From Theobroma cacao (taxonomy: Eukaryota; Streptophyta; Magnoliopsida; Malvales; Malvaceae): a DNA stretch of 64,000 nucleotides. This document shows, piece after piece, positions 37,201 to 49,545 of the stretch. A program made the position numbers and the translations under genes. The notes beneath the pieces were generated by a model. It was not told the origin of the DNA. It did not search any database and saw only the letters and a program-made list of their open reading frames with translations. The stretch lies in contig NC_030859.1 of NCBI RefSeq assembly GCF_000208745.1, positions 2,107,367 to 2,171,366 on the forward strand, read 5' to 3'. Positions within the stretch are counted from its first letter, which is position 1; every line of letters begins with the position of its first letter.

Positions 37201-38217
37201 GAGAAGATAAATAGTAAACTTAAACAAGGAGAGAGTAGAAAGGACACAGAAGACTAACATTTAACTAAAAGGAGTACAGACATACATACTCAAACCTTTG
37301 ACGAGAACAAATGCAGGAGCAGCTCTTGCAAATAGTTAATCAACCAAACAGAGAATACAAAAGTTCAAAATGTCATCAAAACAGCCTGGAATTATTCAGT
37401 CTTCATTGAATATTCAAACCGTTTCACCTCAACAAGTAGAAAATACAAGATTAAGGGACCAACCGGCAAGATACTTGAATATCAGAAAAAATTATTTTAT
37501 ATCCAAAACAAAAAAAGTAGAGCCATTAGCTAGAGAAACATACCACATTATGTAACTCATTTTCCGGTACCCAGATATACGGTTTCCCCCTCTTCAAAAT
37601 GTACTTAACCTTCGAAGTGTATATATCCTGCTTACTGTGATACAATCATTCAAAGCAATCAAACAATATATCTGAATTGATTCTCAACTCTTCTTTAGAT
37701 TCTTTAACAAATTCACGCCATCAAAGCAAGACTGTTATACAAACTCTTCACTTTATCTTAACATACCCGTAATCAGACATAAAACAAAAAGGAAAATGAA
37801 ACCAAAACTTCATGACTTCGTTGAGTTCTGCTGTTTTGATTTCTTAAAGAATACAGCTAATCTCAACTACTTCCACTAACTAAATATCAAGTTCTTTCTC
37901 TTTTCTTCACATTTCAGCTTTTCAACAACTAAATAAAGCTGAAGGCTTTGATTTATCAAAGCCAAAACACCCAAAACAGACCCAATTGAATAAAAAGGAA
38001 AGACAAAAACATTGAACTGAAATATGAAAAGGGTACCTTCCTTTGGCATCAGATTTGATGGTATTAAGATGGCCTTGCCAATTTGATGCCAAAATATTCT
38101 GCAAATAGACTAAAGTTAGCAAATTTTCAGCATGGAAAAATGCTGGAAAGTTTTTAAAGAAGCAACCTTGCATTTCTGAGCAAGACTTAAAACAGTGGCT
38201 TTGTTGCTGCCTTTCAT
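34290..38217 (-). CDS. FMN-binding split-barrel/DUF2470 (HugZ-like) family protein, nine exons
   Basis: I joined nine exons in frame at GT-AG borders: 38217-38167, 38098-38037, 37634-37544, 36986-36900, 36699-36646, 35958-35774, 35233-35151, 35017-34917 and 34505-34290, giving 309 residues. The N-terminus reads MKGSNKATVLSLAQKCK. The middle (about 69-115) has IDERGSFSVASPFPGPLARL followed by PARVALTGDVVPLKDKK, like the strand-turn-strand of the pyridoxamine-oxidase-like split barrel in heme-degradation (HugZ) and glutamyl-tRNA-reductase-binding proteins. The C-terminus, with SLDRRGFDVLGKV and FRITFKEEARDVESFCHQLV, matches the DUF2470 pattern of those proteins but lacks the HxN..DH motif. A flavin or heme role is inference. 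The gene is divergent from the geranylgeranyltransferase gene. Confidence 0.75.
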
Positions 38218-38962
38218 TAAAAACCCCAGCTGCTCTACCCACTTACTCCTTCGAAAATTGGGTCCTTTTGGATGTGAAGAACAAGGGTTTTCTTTTTAGA
38301 GCGAAGCCTGCTAGAAGAAAAGAGGTTTATCATTTATGGAGTTTGTCAGGGTTTTAGGATTTTCTTTTTCTTTTTTTTTTTAGAGAATTTGGCTTTTAGC
38401 TAGTTGCCACTTGCCCAACTCAACCCTCTTTTTTAATTATAAACCAAATAATATATATTACTTTTTACCCATTATAATTAGGAGTGAGCAAAATCATTTC
38501 AAATTTGGATTTCGAAATTTTCTATTTAAGTAGAATGAATTTTGAGATGTTCGATTTTATATATTTGGTTATTTTAATCAATTCGTTTGATTTTCAGTGA
38601 TTAATTTTTCAATTAAACAAATCAGACAATTAAACTTTTAATTAACAAAATTTTTAATTATTTTATTTATATTTAAAAATTATTTAATTTAGTTTTTTAA
38701 ATTAATTATTTTTCGATTAAATATAATAATTCAATTCATTAAGTTTTTGTGTAAGATAAATTCGAATTTTCAATTTTTGAAATTTTAGTAGGGTACCGAC
38801 CGTTTGCACTTGTGAATCATTATTTTAAAATTTATAAAAATTAATTTAATACTAAAATTTATTCTATTAGCAAAAGAATTTTAGGAAAAGAAAAACAGAA
38901 AAAAAAAGTCAGAACTCAGTAACTGAGAAAAAAAGACTAGAAATTCGAAAAGCGGAATCGGC
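38218..38962. promoter_or_regulatory. Shared 745-bp divergent intergenic region
   Basis: Lies between the start codons of two oppositely transcribed genes, so both promoters and both leaders must fit here. The middle is strongly AT-rich. No single TATA box stands out on either strand. Confidence 0.5.
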
Positions 38963-41900
38963 ATGGCGACGAGAGGTTGGTACCCAACGGATTCCGACGT
39001 TGAAGAAGAAGACGAAGACGAAACGTCGTCGCCATCGCCGTCGGCTTTACCATCACCGTCATCGCCGCTGCCGTACTTCGACAGAGATCGACACGTGGCG
39101 TTCTTGGAGATGATGTACAATTTGATACCTCACTACTACCAGTCGCAGGAGATCAATCGCCTCACTCTCGCATTTTTCACCATCTCTGGCCTTCACCTCC
39201 TCCAAGCCTTAGATCGCGTAACCTTTAAATTTGCTTATTATTTTTCGAATTTTTTGTTTTAGAACATTTTGGGTTACGGTTTGGCAGAAAATGTTGATTT
39301 GAAGTTAAAAAATTAAAATTAGATAAAAAGAGATAAAGTAAATAGCAGTATCTAATTTTGTAGTAATTGTTTACTGGTTGATTGGAGAAGTCTTTGAACA
39401 AAGTAATCAAATTTATCATATTTTGACTGAATTAAGAGATAAAATATTAAATTTTAATTTTCTTTTTAGAGAATTTTGATTCTGATTGCAATACTGAATT
39501 AGCTGTTTATACCTTCATAAAAAATACTTGAAGAACCTTTCTTTAATTAAACTCTTATAACATTTGTCTCATACTTGTATTTTCTAGTGAAAAGTAAGAA
39601 ATAAAAGAAATCCCTTTCTAAGACAATTTGATTCTGAATTTGTCTAGTTAATTAGCTGTATATACCTTCATGAAAAAGTTTTAAAAATGTTTATTGATTA
39701 TGGTTTTCTATGTATTTTAGGTCGACAAGGACAGAGTTGCCAATTGGGTTTTATCATTTCAAGCTCACCCGCAAAGTAAAGCTGAACTGAAAAATGGTTT
39801 GGGCTTTTGCTGAAAAATGTTGTATTATTTTGTTGGGTTTTGATGCTCTATTGTACTTTGATATAAGAAAAAAGAAAAGATTTTCTAAACAGAGATGTGA
39901 TTTGTGTAGGTCAATTTTACGGGTTTCATGGTTCTAGGACTTCACAATTCCCTCCTGATGAAAATGGGGTAAGAGAAACTCATTGTACATTATCTTTTTT
40001 CTTATTATTATTTTAATTGTTTAGTTAATCTGTTTATTCTGCATATAGCTTTCACCATATAATGCCGGTCACTTGGCAAGCACATATTGTGCCCTAGCCA
40101 TACTAAAGACTGTTGGATATAATCTCTTGACTATAGACAAAGAATCAATATTGATTTCAATGAGAAACCTTCAGCAGCCTGATGGAAGGTATTCTTCAAA
40201 GTATTCTTCTTAAATACTACTATTTACTGAATAAATCTTCTTTGGATGCTTCATAGAGATGTATATTGATTGATATTTTTCATCAACATCTAACTATGCA
40301 TATTGTTTGTAAAAGCAATGAAAGTACCCTGATAATGTTCTTATGCACCAGCGAAGAATAGAAAAGAAAAGGGAAAATTTTTATCTTCTACACTGATTAC
40401 TACTGCATAAAGCTGACTTTTTCTTTCTTTTTTTATTGATCTTGCAGTTTTATGCCCTTGCATGTTGGGGCAGAGACAGATCTTCGATTTGTATATTGTG
40501 CTGGTAAGAACTGAATCATTACACAGTTACAAAAGCTCTATCAATTGGAGTTCTCCATAATGAAATGTCAGTATAGCTAATTGGTGTATCAGCTGCTGTC
40601 TGTTTTATGTTGGAGGATTGGAGTGGCATGGATCGAGAGAAAGCCAAGGAGTACATCTTAAATTGCCAGGTATGCCTGTACTTCAGTGCTCAATTCTCAA
40701 TGTTTCCATTTTATTTTTATGTTATGCCATATATACTGAAGTAGAAGTGATTTTATTCTTTCAGTCTTATGACGGTGGCTTTGGCTTATCGCCTGGTTCA
40801 GAATCACATGGTGAGTTAAATAACATGTTGTGTAATTGCTGATATATGTTCTGTCAACTCTATGCACATAGAGCAGGTCTAATCACTGTTAATCTGTAAT
40901 TTTCTCATTTCTCTTAGACTTCATGAGTTTATAAACAAATTAGGCTGAGCATGAGTTTAGTCTTACTTAACTGATGCCATTTCATTTTTGTTTCACCCAA
41001 ACCACTTCTGTTTTTAAATTATCACATTTTTCAGTGTCATTTGCTGGTGGGTCTATTTTTTAGTAGGAAAAGTATCAGCATGAAACTGCTTCATGCTATA
41101 GTTTCTTTAGTTTTGAAGTTCTATTCACTGGATGTTATTTACCAACAGCATTAATCTTAGTGATGCAGGGGGTGGCACGTATTGTGCTGTGGCATCTCTT
41201 CGGTTAATGGGATACATTGAAGATGATCTTCTCTCAAAAAATGCATCATCTTCCATCATAAATGTGCCGTTATTGCTGGATTGGAGTATGCAGGTTTACT
41301 TTCGCCATTTAAAATCTAGAAGCATTACTTACCATGTCAGGAAGATACAGTTTTTAGTTTAATATCTAGAAGTAGAAAATGGACCCCTAAAAGGCCATTA
41401 AGAACATAAAAAACGCTAATAAAGCAAATATATTTTCAGAGATGATTCATTATTGTTATCTCTGTGTGCAAACTCAATTTTTGAGTTGAATGTTAGGCAC
41501 CTTTGCATTCTTTTGCCCCAAGAGTGATTTCATCCTCTCCTCTTCTCTTCTCTCTCAAACAGAGGCAGGCAACTGATGGTGGATTTCAAGGCAGAGCCAA
41601 TAAAGCTAGTGATACATGCTATGCATTTTGGTAAGTATAAGAAAAACCATTTTTTGTTACATATTATAAGCCGTCTTTCTGTTGATGAGATAATGCTTTT
41701 GTGTAGGATTGGGGCAGTTTTAAGGATCCTAGGGGGATACAAATTCATTGACAAGATTGCTTTGCGCAGTTTTTTGCTGACTTGTCAGTCTGAGGTGCTG
41801 CTACTGCCTCACAAAGTCTAAATTCAGCATGCATTCAAACACACCCATATATAAATAGTGGTTGTAGAATTGTTCATGTGTAGTTTGTTATTTAATATGC

Positions 41901-42471
41901 TCTTTGCATTTAAAATAATAAAGTAAATGGAACAGCCTTCCATGATCCGTGGAAGATAAGAAGCTGCTTTCTTGGTTGCTTAAAGCTGGCACCAGTGCCT
42001 GAAAACTTTAAAAATAGTCTTTAATGGTAATCAACATCTCCTAATTAGAACGAATGATTTATTTATCTGAAAGCAATTATTGAGGGAGGGAGGGATTATT
42101 GAAATTTCTATATTAAATGCCTTTGCAATAGGGAAATTGAAATTAAGAGCAAAGGAAAATAGGATTAAGGCATTAAGAGGTAAATGTGAAGCTTAAAATG
42201 TTGAAAACAGTTGGCTTTGCATCATGTACATGTATGTAATCTAATACTATAATAACCCTTATCTGTCACTTACATCCTTCTATTTTTTGGATAATTATAT
42301 TATATCCAATTTTACCAGTTTGGAGGTTTCAGTAAGTATCCCGAGATGCAACCAGATATATATCATTCCTACTACGGATGTACTGCCTTCAGCCTTTTGG
42401 AAGAACCTGGCTTGAACCCACTCTGTGCTGAACTTGGAATGACGGATCTCGCTGCCTTGGGAATCATTTGA
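38963..42471 (+). CDS. GGB: Geranylgeranyltransferase type I beta subunit, eleven exons
   Basis: Exons 38963-39217, 39721-39796, 39910-39968, 40049-40188, 40448-40503, 40593-40669, 40765-40810, 41169-41293, 41563-41630, 41707-41794 and 42319-42471 join in frame at GT-AG borders to 380 residues. The prenyltransferase-beta repeats are clear: SYDGGFGLSPGSESHGG, RQATDGGFQGRANK and FGGFSKYPEMQPD. The zinc ligands expected from the family are present: D295 and C297 in SDTCYAFW, and H346 in YHSYYG. With the alpha subunit shared with farnesyltransferase, the enzyme attaches geranylgeranyl to C-terminal CaaL cysteines of proteins such as ROP GTPases in the cytosol; in Arabidopsis it tempers ABA and auxin signalling. 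The N-terminus has an acidic EEEDEDE and Ser/Pro-rich stretch (about 13-35) less conserved than the rest. A weak spot is the last intron (524 bp), but both borders are canonical. Confidence 0.95.
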
Positions 42472-44374
42472 CACCATTTCTACTCTTCACCTCATTGGGT
42501 TGGTAATTTATTCATCTTTGAATTCCATTGCACTCCCATCCTTATTGGACCACAATGTTTACATATCCGACTTGTAGTTGTACTCATCTTTTCTCATTTT
42601 TCGTTTCTAAACCCACTGATTTCCATCCCCTGGTGTGAAGATGCATGTATTTAAAAAGTTCAGCCTGTATTTTATTAACAAGTTTCAATGTATAATCTCA
42701 GAGGAGGATGACAGGATCGATGTCATAATATTGTTAACTTTGTAAGACAGGATATCCCTATTTTAGTTGATTAATCACATTGCTCCTCTTTGTCGTTTTC
42801 CCTTATCGTCATGGATGCATCTTTAAATCAGGACTCAACTCTCTTAGGGTGTGGTCATGAAAGCAAATTTACTGCATTTGAGGAACAACTCAGACATGTT
42901 GCTTAACTTTATCAAATACTAGGGGCTGTTGATTTCTTCCATAATTTACTTCAATTTTAAATCTGAAACAAGTTCATCTGCATTTTACTAGTGTTTTCTC
43001 TTTTGCAAAAAGATCTAAGTGCTGCGTCACTGCAACCACAATCTTTCTTTATCCAAGTTTCCAACCTGCCCACTTTGAAAGTAAAAGGGCACAAGGCTTT
43101 GAAACTATCACACTACACTGAAGTCTGTATGTCATGGGTGCATACTTTTCAAAAGACATGCCTCTTAGAGGATAGAGATTCACTTTTGTCAGCCGTCACA
43201 AATCAAGATAAACTCGGATCATAGTGAATCTTTCTCCTTTAAGCAGCATGTCTTTTGAATCGAGATAAATTCGGATCAAAGTGAATCTCTTTTCTCTTAG
43301 AGGTACGACTTTAGAAAATTCAAGACACATGTCCGTGATAAGTGTATCTAACAAGCATTTGTTTATGACACATTCCAAATAGATAAATTATATTAAAATA
43401 TTTGATTCAATAATAAATACACGTATCTTTTATCTCTTATTAAAGAAACAGGATTCTAACTCCAATTCCCTCTTAAAAAAAGGAACCAACAGTTATATTT
43501 GCAGCTGTGTATCGAAGAGGAAAAGAACAAATATATAAGAGCATGAGTTCATGATTAAAGAGCCATGGAGCTTCTCTCCCAGTCCCCAGCAATTAATGTA
43601 GAAAGAGGGAAAAACTGTAATGATTTTTCAGGGTTGGGTAGCTTTCGGCCGTATGCCCACCAGACACACTCTCACGGGCAATTGCATCCTCCTCCGTTGT
43701 TTTGGAAAAAGCCTAAAGGGGCATCTTACAAGAAGTCACTACCCTTCTGCCCCCGCCCTTTTTCTTCCCTCTTTGTGTTTTTTCCAGTTTTGTCACTTTG
43801 TTGAAGTGTAGTGTACCTTCTTTCTCATTCACACACAGATTATAGATAGAACTCTACTCATCTTGGCCCCACGCAAAACCCCACTTCCATCTACTTTTGT
43901 CAGATGTTTATCAGACGGTCCACATCACATTATGTACCCCAAAGATTGTCATTTGAGTAAACACTAAACAACAATAATAATCCAGCAGAGGAATATCAAA
44001 CTGTCAATAACTTGATTATGCATAGAATTTTGTTAGAGAAATAAGTAAAGGGATTGATCTTTGAAAGAACATTAGTAATTGAATTCACTCATGGGAATGA
44101 TTACATGTATCAAACAGCTCAGGGGAGACATGGAGATTGAAATAAAACAAGTAACCCCACTAGTCCCCCTCCCACTTGCATTAAGACCACCTCACATCAT
44201 CATGTTCTGGAAGAGAATGTTGTCTCTCTCCCTTAACGAAAAGATACATAGCAAATAAGCAAAAAAAAAAAAAAAAGGAATAATAAATCAAAACCTAAAA
44301 GGACAGCAGAAAAGAAAAAAGGAATTTTCATTTCTAGTTTGGTTGGTCATGATGAAACTCTCTAAAAATATTTG
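42472..44374. other. Intergenic region with short direct repeats
   Basis: Starts with the 3' UTR of the prenyltransferase gene. Around 43200-43290 a 30-bp unit of the form ATC.AGATAAA.TCGGATCA.AGTGAATCT occurs twice in direct orientation. The open frames near 43565-43811 are unrecognised. The right end will include the 3' UTR of the next gene. Confidence 0.45.
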
Positions 44375-45337
44375 TTAGATGGGAGTATTCCTGGCTGGTG
44401 ACTTGAATGTTGAAGGTGAAGAACTAAGAGGAAGTACCTGGGAAGTACTTGAATGGAGTTGTTGTTGGTAATTGTGATTAAACCCTCTTTCTTTGCTCCT
44501 GTCAACAATTATTGTGATGAAAGATCCGTCTTCTTCATCTTTGAGATACTTTGAAGGAGGAGTCATGTCACCATTTTCTTGACCAAATGGTCCAAATTCA
44601 TCACTGTTGTGAACTTCTTCCATTAACTTTTTCCTATGAAGTTTCTCCTCTGCTTCTTGCAAGAACTTGAACTTTGGAGGAGGAGATGACCTTATCCTAT
44701 TAAACTCTGCATCAGTTGTGGATTCAAATAAAGGGTTGAATCCTTGGTGACTATAACAAGCTTCCATGGGAGTAAGAGGGGGAGTGAAAAATGGTGGAGA
44801 AGCAAGAGGGGTTAGATATGGAGTTTCCACAGTGAGAAGTAGATCACTCATACTCCTCCCTCTAGACCCTACTCTACTCTTGTTATCACACTTAGACTTG
44901 GCTTCCTCAGACTCCAAATCCTCCTTTGTTTCTTCAATGATTGTGAAGAGAAATCTCGGTGGCCCTGAAAGACTATGTAGCCTCAGTAGCTCATTCTCCA
45001 TGCCATGAGGATCATCATGGTGACCAAAATTAGGCTTGAGCAACAAATCTTTGTTTGAGTGAAGATGAAGCTGATGATGATGAGATTGCTGCTGTTCTTC
45101 TGTCATTCTAATTTCTTGAGGATTCAAAGCTGTATGACTCATGGAAGATGACCTTTTCCAGCAAAACATGTAAAAGAACTCCCTAGCTGGATTGCTGTAA
45201 TCATTTTCAATATCTCTGCTTGTTAACCTCTTCTTCCACCACAACAAGTAATATAGCTCAGCAACCAAAGCTAACACCAGACAACCAAAAACTATGCTCA
45301 AGCCAAGTCCTACACTACTCAAAGATTTCATTTTCAA
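44375..45337 (-). CDS. Plant single-pass membrane protein of unknown function
   Basis: An intronless 320-residue frame. A hydrophobic segment at about 9-34 (SVGLGLSIVFGCLVLALVAE then LYYLLWWKKR) gives an N-terminal membrane anchor followed by a positive stop-transfer cluster. A short motif, NPAREFFYMFCWKR, follows at about 48-61. The rest is hydrophilic and Ser/Pro/His-rich with LSGPPRFLFTIIEETKEDLE, TPYLTPLASPPFFTPPLTP and SPPPKFKFLQEAEEKLHRKK. I recall this architecture from uncharacterised plant proteins conserved among eudicots, but no function is known to me. The Met-Lys-Met start fits an N-terminal anchor, and the 5' side (45338-45900) is leader-like. No intron is needed. Confidence 0.8.
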   Translation of the reverse strand: MKMKSLSSVGLGLSIVFGCLVLALVAELYYLLWWKKRLTSRDIENDYSNPAREFFYMFCWKRSSSMSHTALNPQEIRMTEEQQQSHHHQLHLHSNKDLLLKPNFGHHDDPHGMENELLRLHSLSGPPRFLFTIIEETKEDLESEEAKSKCDNKSRVGSRGRSMSDLLLTVETPYLTPLASPPFFTPPLTPMEACYSHQGFNPLFESTTDAEFNRIRSSPPPKFKFLQEAEEKLHRKKLMEEVHNSDEFGPFGQENGDMTPPSKYLKDEEDGSFITIIVDRSKERGFNHNYQQQLHSSTSQVLPLSSSPSTFKSPARNTPI

Positions 45338-46920
45338 CCCTCCCCTCTCTAATTCACATTACAAAAACAACTCAAAATACACAAAACTTTCCACTCAAAA
45401 TACCCTTTAGCTTTACAAAGGAGGGAAAACTTACTATTAATAAAGTTGAAGAAGATATTCCTTCATTGCAAGAACAAGTGAACAACCCAAGAAGAAAACC
45501 CAAAAAAATGAAAAAAGCTCACTGAGGAGTCTCAATCTTCACAGAACACAAAACCAAAAGCCCAGGAGGCAAGAACCCAGGTCATGAACTTTGACTACAA
45601 TCCCCTCCCCCAAAGTGAGTCATATCATCAAGACTCTATCCCTTTTCTCAAAAGCATTAGAAACATACCCTTCAGCTTTACCTGCAAAAATAACAGTGTC
45701 CTAAAACCCTTGAGCTACTCAAAAAATTAAAAAAGAAGATCTGAAAAGCTCACTTTCCTCTGAAAATCACACTATTTTAATCATTAAGCATGATTATCAA
45801 AGCCCTTTTTGTTGTAAAAGACCGCATGAACTCATGAAGTAGACCACCACACACTTGTACATAACTACAAGCTTTTATCAAACAAGTTCTACTAAAAAAA
45901 TTAATACAGAATATTTAATCATAAACAAAGAATTTTGGGGTTTAAATCATTGGGATAACTGAGATTTGTTAAGTACAAATATGAGAGACAAATGAAAGAA
46001 CAGCAAAAGTGGGGGGAAACAGGGCCACCAGGGGAAAGAAGATTAGGCAAATGCCTTTGTATTTTTATGGTTGAGAGGTCACTTGCTTCGAGGGATACTC
46101 ACATGGGATCACAAATAAAAGGAAAGTGATATGTCATTGGGTCTGGAATTTTTCCCCTTTTTTTTTTCATTTTACTTCAATACCCCTCAAAGAACTTATT
46201 GGTAAATAGTGTATTGATTTTTTAGACAAGGGTAATTTGGGAAAAAAGAAATAAACCTAAAAGTTTGTAAAAAAATTTACTATAGCTAATAAATTCCCCT
46301 AGTTACCTCGAGTAATTAGTGTTTGACTTGTTATAGGGTGGGAAATTAATTGTTTACTGAATTTCAAATAGTTCTTTAGTAGTACTAGTAATTTAGTAAT
46401 TTGTTGTCTATTAAGTGAAAATCATTTTTACTTTTTTTTCTTTTTACTTTTTTGGACCCCCCACAGTTAAAAGCACAAGTTTCCATAGAAGCAATGAGGC
46501 TTTCACGGTTAAAAAAAAAAAAAAAATTCAGATTGTGAACTCACCTTTCCCATACAATCATAGGCAGTGAAAACCCACCATAAGGTTGATATGGGAACTT
46601 TTCTGTCTTTCTTGATGGGAAGCTCACACAACTTCACATGGGATGATTCTCAAATCCAAGAAAAGGAAGGTGGAAAATATAATTAGAAGAAGAAGAAGAA
46701 TAAATGAGGGCAGACACTGATTTATTGGTGAAAGGTATATCACAAAACAGAGGAATCCATAACTCCTTGTAGGTAATTGGATTAAATATATATATTCATA
46801 GACCATCATTTCTTTTAGGTGAAATTCATAATTCCTACTCTCTTTTTTAGATAATTTGGTTTTTATTGTGTATGATTTCAGTGCTGGTAGAGCACTAAAA
46901 GAAATTTTAAAATTTGAATA
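45338..46920. other. Leader and intergenic DNA
   Basis: The 5' side of the membrane-protein gene, then AT-rich DNA with poly-A/T runs. I see no gene. Confidence 0.5.
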
Positions 46921-47275
46921 GCTCTTAAAAAACTTTTGAATTATTTTAAATAAATTTTTATACTTCTATTGAGTTTATTCGAGTCTCTATATTTTTATAT
47001 TAGATCAAATAGTTTTTTATGATTAATGGTAAACTTATTTATTATTAATTAAAATGTCATTTGTCATTTTATGTTTATATTACATTAACGTGAAAAATAA
47101 AAATATCACATAATTATATTATCATGTTATATTAACATGTCACATAAATATTGACGTAACATAAAATGGTAAATGATATTTTGATTAATAAGAAAATAAG
47201 GATTTGATTAAACGTAATAAAAAATAAAAATTTATTTAAATTTTTTAAAATAATTTAAGAATTTTTTAAAATATT
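46921..47275. mobile_element. Palindromic MITE-like element, copy 2
   Basis: The left arm (GCTCTTAAAAAACTTTTGAA...) and the reverse complement of the right arm (ATATTTTAAAAAATTCTTAA...) align over about 130 bp. The core has ATTAAAATGTCATTTGTC and its inverted partner ATGGTAAATGATATTTTGAT. Same family as 4818-5220 and 61358-61725. Confidence 0.6.
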
Positions 47276-48699
47276 ATATATATATAAAAATTTGGTGGCA
47301 TAAAACATCAATGGAACTGTTTATCATCATTGTATGATGGAATTAGACCTTGGAAGGTTACTTCAAGGATACTTTTTGATGCTCCTTTTATGCTAGTTTT
47401 GTTTGTAAAGAAAACAATAGAGATTGTAAGTTTGAATCATTTGTATAATAATAATAACTCAACCAATATATATACATAAATAAATAAGAATTTTTGACTA
47501 AAATTGTTAGTGGCATTTTTGCACCTAGATGGGCTCTGGGTTGGGATTGGGTATCAAGATTCCCCCATTGAGGACAAAGGTTAGTTAAAGGAGTAGCATC
47601 AATTTTCCATTTCCCAATCATTCCACCAATGAACTACATGAAACAAAATCTTGCAAAGAAGATTTTCTTATGAACCAAACATCCCCTATTTTTAGGCTTT
47701 TTCATTACCTATGAGACAGCCTTTTTATTTTCTTTCAGTTGTTTGGAATTCACTAAAAGGGGGAAAATAAAAAAAAAAAAACAAAACAAAAAGGTGGGGT
47801 GAGTTGGAGGGATATTTTCATAAGCTTTGCTGCACTTGTCATTTCCCTAAGTTAGGGGGAATAAGAAAGGGGGTACCCTACAAGCATGGGTAGTACTAAA
47901 TTAGCCCACATGATATGGATGAGATGTGAGCACAGCATGCTTAGCACATCACCTTCAAGTGTGAGCTTCTGGTGAAATATCACATTTCATATCTCTGTCA
48001 AGACTTTGCTTAAACATATCTGTCCATTAGCACCAGAATTTAGCTTTTGATTTTTAATATAAGCAGGTAAGATTCAAAATTTTCAAATGATTGTTTATAC
48101 AAAGCAAATGAACCCCAAAAAATGTGGGGTAGCCACCATGCAGGAGACTTCAAAATGCTGATAGCTGGTAGTTAGTATTTAATAAATACTGGGATTGAAG
48201 TCTTGTCTCTTGTGTCCCTTTCATTCTTAGCAAGCAATGATCCCACAAGATCAATCTGTTACCATTGGCATGGGGCACTCCAGCTTGCAATTTCATTTGC
48301 TTTTCTGGTTTTGCTCTGTGTATTCTCTAGGTCATGCTGTTCATACTTGATATCATTTCATTTCTCTTACAAATTGTAAGTTATTAGGACTAGGATGGAG
48401 CTCAACTCTGCATATTTACACTTTTCTACTAGAATTCAGCCTGTGCTGGAATCTGGGTGCAGTTAATCTCTAAGCTTCAAGTCAAAAGAAACTTTCTCCA
48501 CAATGTTGGGTTGCCATCAGCATTTTTGTGGCTATATTCTGTCTATCAGAAAACATGAACAAATGCAGATATTACAATCCATGATTGTGCTTGGAACTTC
48601 ACTTTGGTTGCATACTAACATCCGAGATTATGGTCTTGGTCTTAGTGGTCATGTTTATTCTTGTTTGAAGATTTCTGAAATTTGGTTAGCATTAATGTA
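47276..48699. other. Intergenic region, no recognised gene
   Basis: No credible coding frame. The plus frame at 48503-48817 runs into the tandem array and has no domain. Confidence 0.45.
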
Positions 48700-48952
48700 T
48701 CCCAACTCAATGCAGATTGCAGCCCCATCTGCTCAGCTTTACTTTGATGCACACAAACTCCCACCTCATGACCTGCTCACATGTAAACATGATGAGCATC
48801 TATTCATTAAAACATAAGAGGCTTATTCATTTCTGTTCTTTGCGTTTTGCTTCAGGGTGATTTGCTATAAACCCACCTTAGCCTTTTGCAACATTTGTGG
48901 ATGGTCATCATGTAGATAGATGATTGCCCACATAGCCGCATGGGCCGAGGTT

Positions 48953-49363
48953 TCATGACCAGATTACAAGAACACAAGCAGCAAAATCGATTATTTCCCC
49001 ATCTTCAATTTCCATGAGTAGATCAACCTTTCCTCTCTTTTCATTTGGGTCATTAAATTTGACTCTTGGCCCTCCTCTCACATCCACAAAACCTCGAAGG
49101 ATCCTAACCAGCAGCATATCCCTTGCCTGATATATACATGGGAGATGAAGTTGATATAAAAGTTTTGAGGATGATGGAGGCAACTCGCAAAGAGTTGAGA
49201 GCTTGAAGACGTACAAGCACTGAACCAAACTTTTATTGTAAGAGCAATGATGAGCTGCTGCAGGAGTCTCGGAACTGAGCTCATTCTGGGATGAATATCT
49301 GAAGGTTCCCAACTTCATTTCATCATAATTAGCATCGTTCCATGCTTCCATTTGGGCTTGCAC
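48953..49363 (-). pseudogene. Exon-like block of unknown gene, repeated in the array (copy 1)
   Basis: The minus frame of 136 codons contains ARDMLLVRIL, VDVRGGPRVKFNDPNEKRGK and LLMEIEDGEIIDFAACVLV. The corresponding stretch at about 50815-50985 reads AREMLLVKIL, VDVRGEPRVKFNNPNEKREM and [19 protein letters not shown] with the frame kept over some 57 codons, and the copy at 53320-53390 keeps only the first part. CAG or GGCAAGG before the block could be a splice acceptor. I do not recognise the protein. The frame of the upstream half is less conserved. Most likely these are amplified pieces of an old gene. Confidence 0.4.
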
Positions 49364-49389
49364 GGGAATGTTCTAGCTAACACTGACTC

Positions 49390-49430
49390 AACCTACATTG
49401 CTCGGATATGTAACTAGTAAATGCATATAA
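49390..49430 (+). promoter_or_regulatory. Decayed U6-type promoter, array copy A
   Basis: AACCTACATTG (49390-49400) aligns with the USE, with two changes from the RTCCCACATCG consensus in the CCC and TCG parts. GCATATAA (49423-49430) is the TATA relic. Compared with copies B and D the promoter looks inactivated, although the RNA body downstream is well preserved. Confidence 0.5.
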
Positions 49431-49452
49431 CAGGAAGCAAGGGATGGGAACC

Positions 49453-49545
49453 GTTTCCTCTAATGCGAGATGACATGCGGCAGCATTCCAATAGTTTGGA
49501 AAAAAACGGTTGGACCGGGTTGGTTCAACCTGGTCTGACTTTTTT
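49453..49545 (+). ncRNA. Candidate Pol III small RNA, array copy A
   Basis: Aligned with copies B and D by its GTTTCCTCTAATGCGAGATG start, it ends in a hairpin at 49513-49535 (GACCGGGTT/AACCTGGTC, loop GGTTC) and a T6 run. One stem pair is G.U where copy B has G-C. The promoter is damaged, so this copy may be silent. Confidence 0.45.
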
